This document shows, piece after piece, positions 62,306 through 64,000 of a stretch of DNA of 64,000 bases (its first letter is position 1; every line of letters begins with the position of its first letter). A model generated the notes under the pieces. The model had not been told where the DNA came from, ran no database searches, and was given only the letters and a program-made list of their open reading frames with translations. Made by a program: the position numbers and the translations under genes. Origin of the DNA: Axinella damicornis (taxonomy: Eukaryota > Porifera > Demospongiae > Axinellida > Axinellidae); the NCBI GenBank assembly GCA_963931865.1, contig OZ007509.1, positions 12,637,671-12,701,670 on the forward strand, given 5' to 3'.

Positions 62306-63952
62306 CTGCAGAAGGTGAAGCAGTACAGACAGTGTTTACTCTCATATTCACAATTGACTGCACTTAGCACATAGAGGCCCTGTAGATATAGGTAATGAAC
62401 GACTGATGCACCGCCTCAACATAAGAAGTCGTTAAAAGTTCCATTCCATTTTCAATGTTAACCATGCTACCATGGTTTCCCAATCCACATGCATTCCACT
62501 TGGGGATAACTGTGGGGAGGGGAGGGGCCGGAAGTCATGTGACTCCTTGTGCAGTAATGTCACAACATTAGTACTTTCCACACTCACTACAACAATACTG
62601 GCAACTGATACCATCACCATAACATGTACCCAGTCACAGTGGGAGCCAGGAGGTCATTACCTCTCATGAATACTTCATCAGAACACAGGTACCTTGCACA
62701 CACTCAGGAATGGGGTATGATGATAATGTCCTGAGGTGCAACCTTAAAATTTGTGTACTCCTTTGCATACATCCTTTTTGTGTTCCTTCCTGATCTGAGC
62801 CAAGCAGGTGGACATAACCTGACCTAATTGTGACACAGTCAAGCTGTACACATTCTCCCCACATAGTTACATGTTAAGTACAAGATGAACATTAAGAGGT
62901 TGATTGTTGGATCTGTGTTCCCATGCTGTGCCATTCAGTACCAGGGAAATACACAGACTCACACTTGGATGAGAACATGCCCATGTGGATCAGAGCCTGA
63001 ATTTGTGTCTGCTAGAGTTCATGAGTGCATGAGTGGAAAGATCATGTGGCGAAACCATATGAATTTAATGGCAGGCAAATGCAAATGCTAAGGGGGTCTT
63101 GGGGCATGTATTCCCCAGAAGTTTTGACTCCGTAAGGTGGATTTTGGGACCAGCTGGATGGTTTGGGAGCTCTACAGTTTCTGAGTGGTATCACAGCATT
63201 AGCTAGACAGTAGATGAGTAGGTACTTTTAAGTGAAAGAAACCTACAGCATTTGCAACCTGCAAACTAACCTAGTGGACACCAACAAAACTTCAGGCCCT
63301 CATGCATTTAGAAGACAGTGTAGTCCCTCCCAAGCCACTGTAAACTGTGTGGTTCCGATGTAACATGATGACCATTTGGATATAATGGGTTTTAATGTGG
63401 TGATAAATTTTGTAGTACACATACGTACATACACAGCAAGTCAAGGGTTCAATTTCTTGGAGAGAGCACTGTTACACAGACAGCTGGAGCTAGAATACTC
63501 ATGCTGACAATTTGTGTGTTAGGAATTCATGGTCTTCTGCTGATGGCAAGTATAGAGATTAGAGTGTGCCTACAGTATTGCCGACTATTTTATACGTGTT
63601 GCCGACTGTTGTACGGTGGTGTACTGACTACTGTAGCCAACACAATCAGTAAGGTCAACAATGCATAAATGGCAGGAGTCCCATTTGTGTACTAAGCAAC
63701 CTGGTTGCAGGTGTTGTTGGCATGGTTACCAGACTTTCTCCACTGCCTGTTTGTACTGCAGCCACTGCTACTATTGTGAATGGTGCTAGTCGGTTACACA
63801 ACTCAGTGTCAGTAGTTAAATGGTTAATACACCTCAGAGCTGCATGTGAACAGAGTATGCTAGTAGAGCATAACCACACCCAAAATGGGGGACGGGGATG
63901 TGGGGGAGGAGGGGCAGGTAGACCATGGGCCACGCAAACTTGAAGTCACCAC

Positions 63953-64000
63953 TCATATCGTATAGCGCTTAAGTTTCGCGGGTCTAAATTTCGCGAATTA
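63953..64000. mobile_element. Start of the same MITE in copy C (cut by window end)
   Basis: tatagcgcttaagtttcgcg follows the same flanking phrase (gccacgcaaacttgaa) as in B. Confidence 0.75.

Larger units (their letters stand above)
55615..64000. repeat. Segmental duplication unit C (runs off the right edge)
   Basis: Similarity to unit B begins abruptly at tttcagggagcctgagggtg (about 55615) and runs to the window end, interrupted by the inversion at about 59.5–61.7 kb. Sequence to the left of this point, holding the coiled-coil, ZU5 and Death exons, is unrelated to the kinase exon region of B. Confidence 0.82.

Overview
The window is animal nuclear DNA. Genes are split by many short, phase-consistent GT–AG introns, and the intergenic sequence is packed with small inverted-repeat elements, tRNA-derived SINEs and microsatellites. 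The gene content (Kelch–coiled-coil fused to a tyrosine-kinase-like domain or to ZU5–Death, a P-type transposon, a helicase-bearing DUF6589 transposon, and a kinase-like gene of a type common in fungi) fits a sponge or another early-branching marine invertebrate. A demosponge is my best guess. This rests on gene style, not on any search.

The backbone is a tandem array of three paralogous minus-strand genes, called A, B and C. Each carries a six-bladed Kelch propeller on four exons with identical phases. A (156..4561) keeps only its Kelch part, because its 3' end is off the left edge. B (21431..32654) is complete: Kelch, linker exon, coiled coil, protein kinase, predicted 848 residues. C (50861..62305, first exon off the right edge) has the same Kelch and linker exons but continues into a different coiled coil, then ZU5-like and Death domains. 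B and C stay alignable through the linker exon and a few hundred bases of the next intron, then diverge abruptly near 23143 and 55615. The intron phase at the swap is 1 in both. One sensor propeller has therefore been joined to two alternative signalling outputs by intron recombination in a tandem array. That combination is the most interesting system here.

Between A and B lie an inverted-repeat and MITE-rich stretch (about 6.7–13.1 kb), a structurally complete P-superfamily element (13122..17692) with a six-exon transposase and a convergent decayed second gene, a SINE, a relic of the last exon of glutamine:fructose-6-phosphate amidotransferase (GFAT), and a 1.5-kb repeat with a covarying terminal hairpin.

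Between B and C lie a 5.7-kb transposon (36576..42271) with perfect 70-bp terminal inverted repeats and a 9-bp target duplication, carrying a RecQ-like helicase and a multi-exon DUF6589 transposase (AcademH-like); a decayed kinase-like gene; and a GFAT pseudogene (43517..49369) with two frameshifts and the sugar-isomerase half deleted, while the terminal exon survives. GFAT tail relics recur beside the 3' ends of both B and C, so the duplicated block probably once held GFAT convergent with the Kelch gene.

Shared and private insertions order the copies: a MITE in the first Kelch intron and a 1.7-kb intron segment are present in B and C but absent from A, which suggests B and C are the closer pair. 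Copy C also carries a local inversion bounded by oppositely oriented TTAA-flanked elements.
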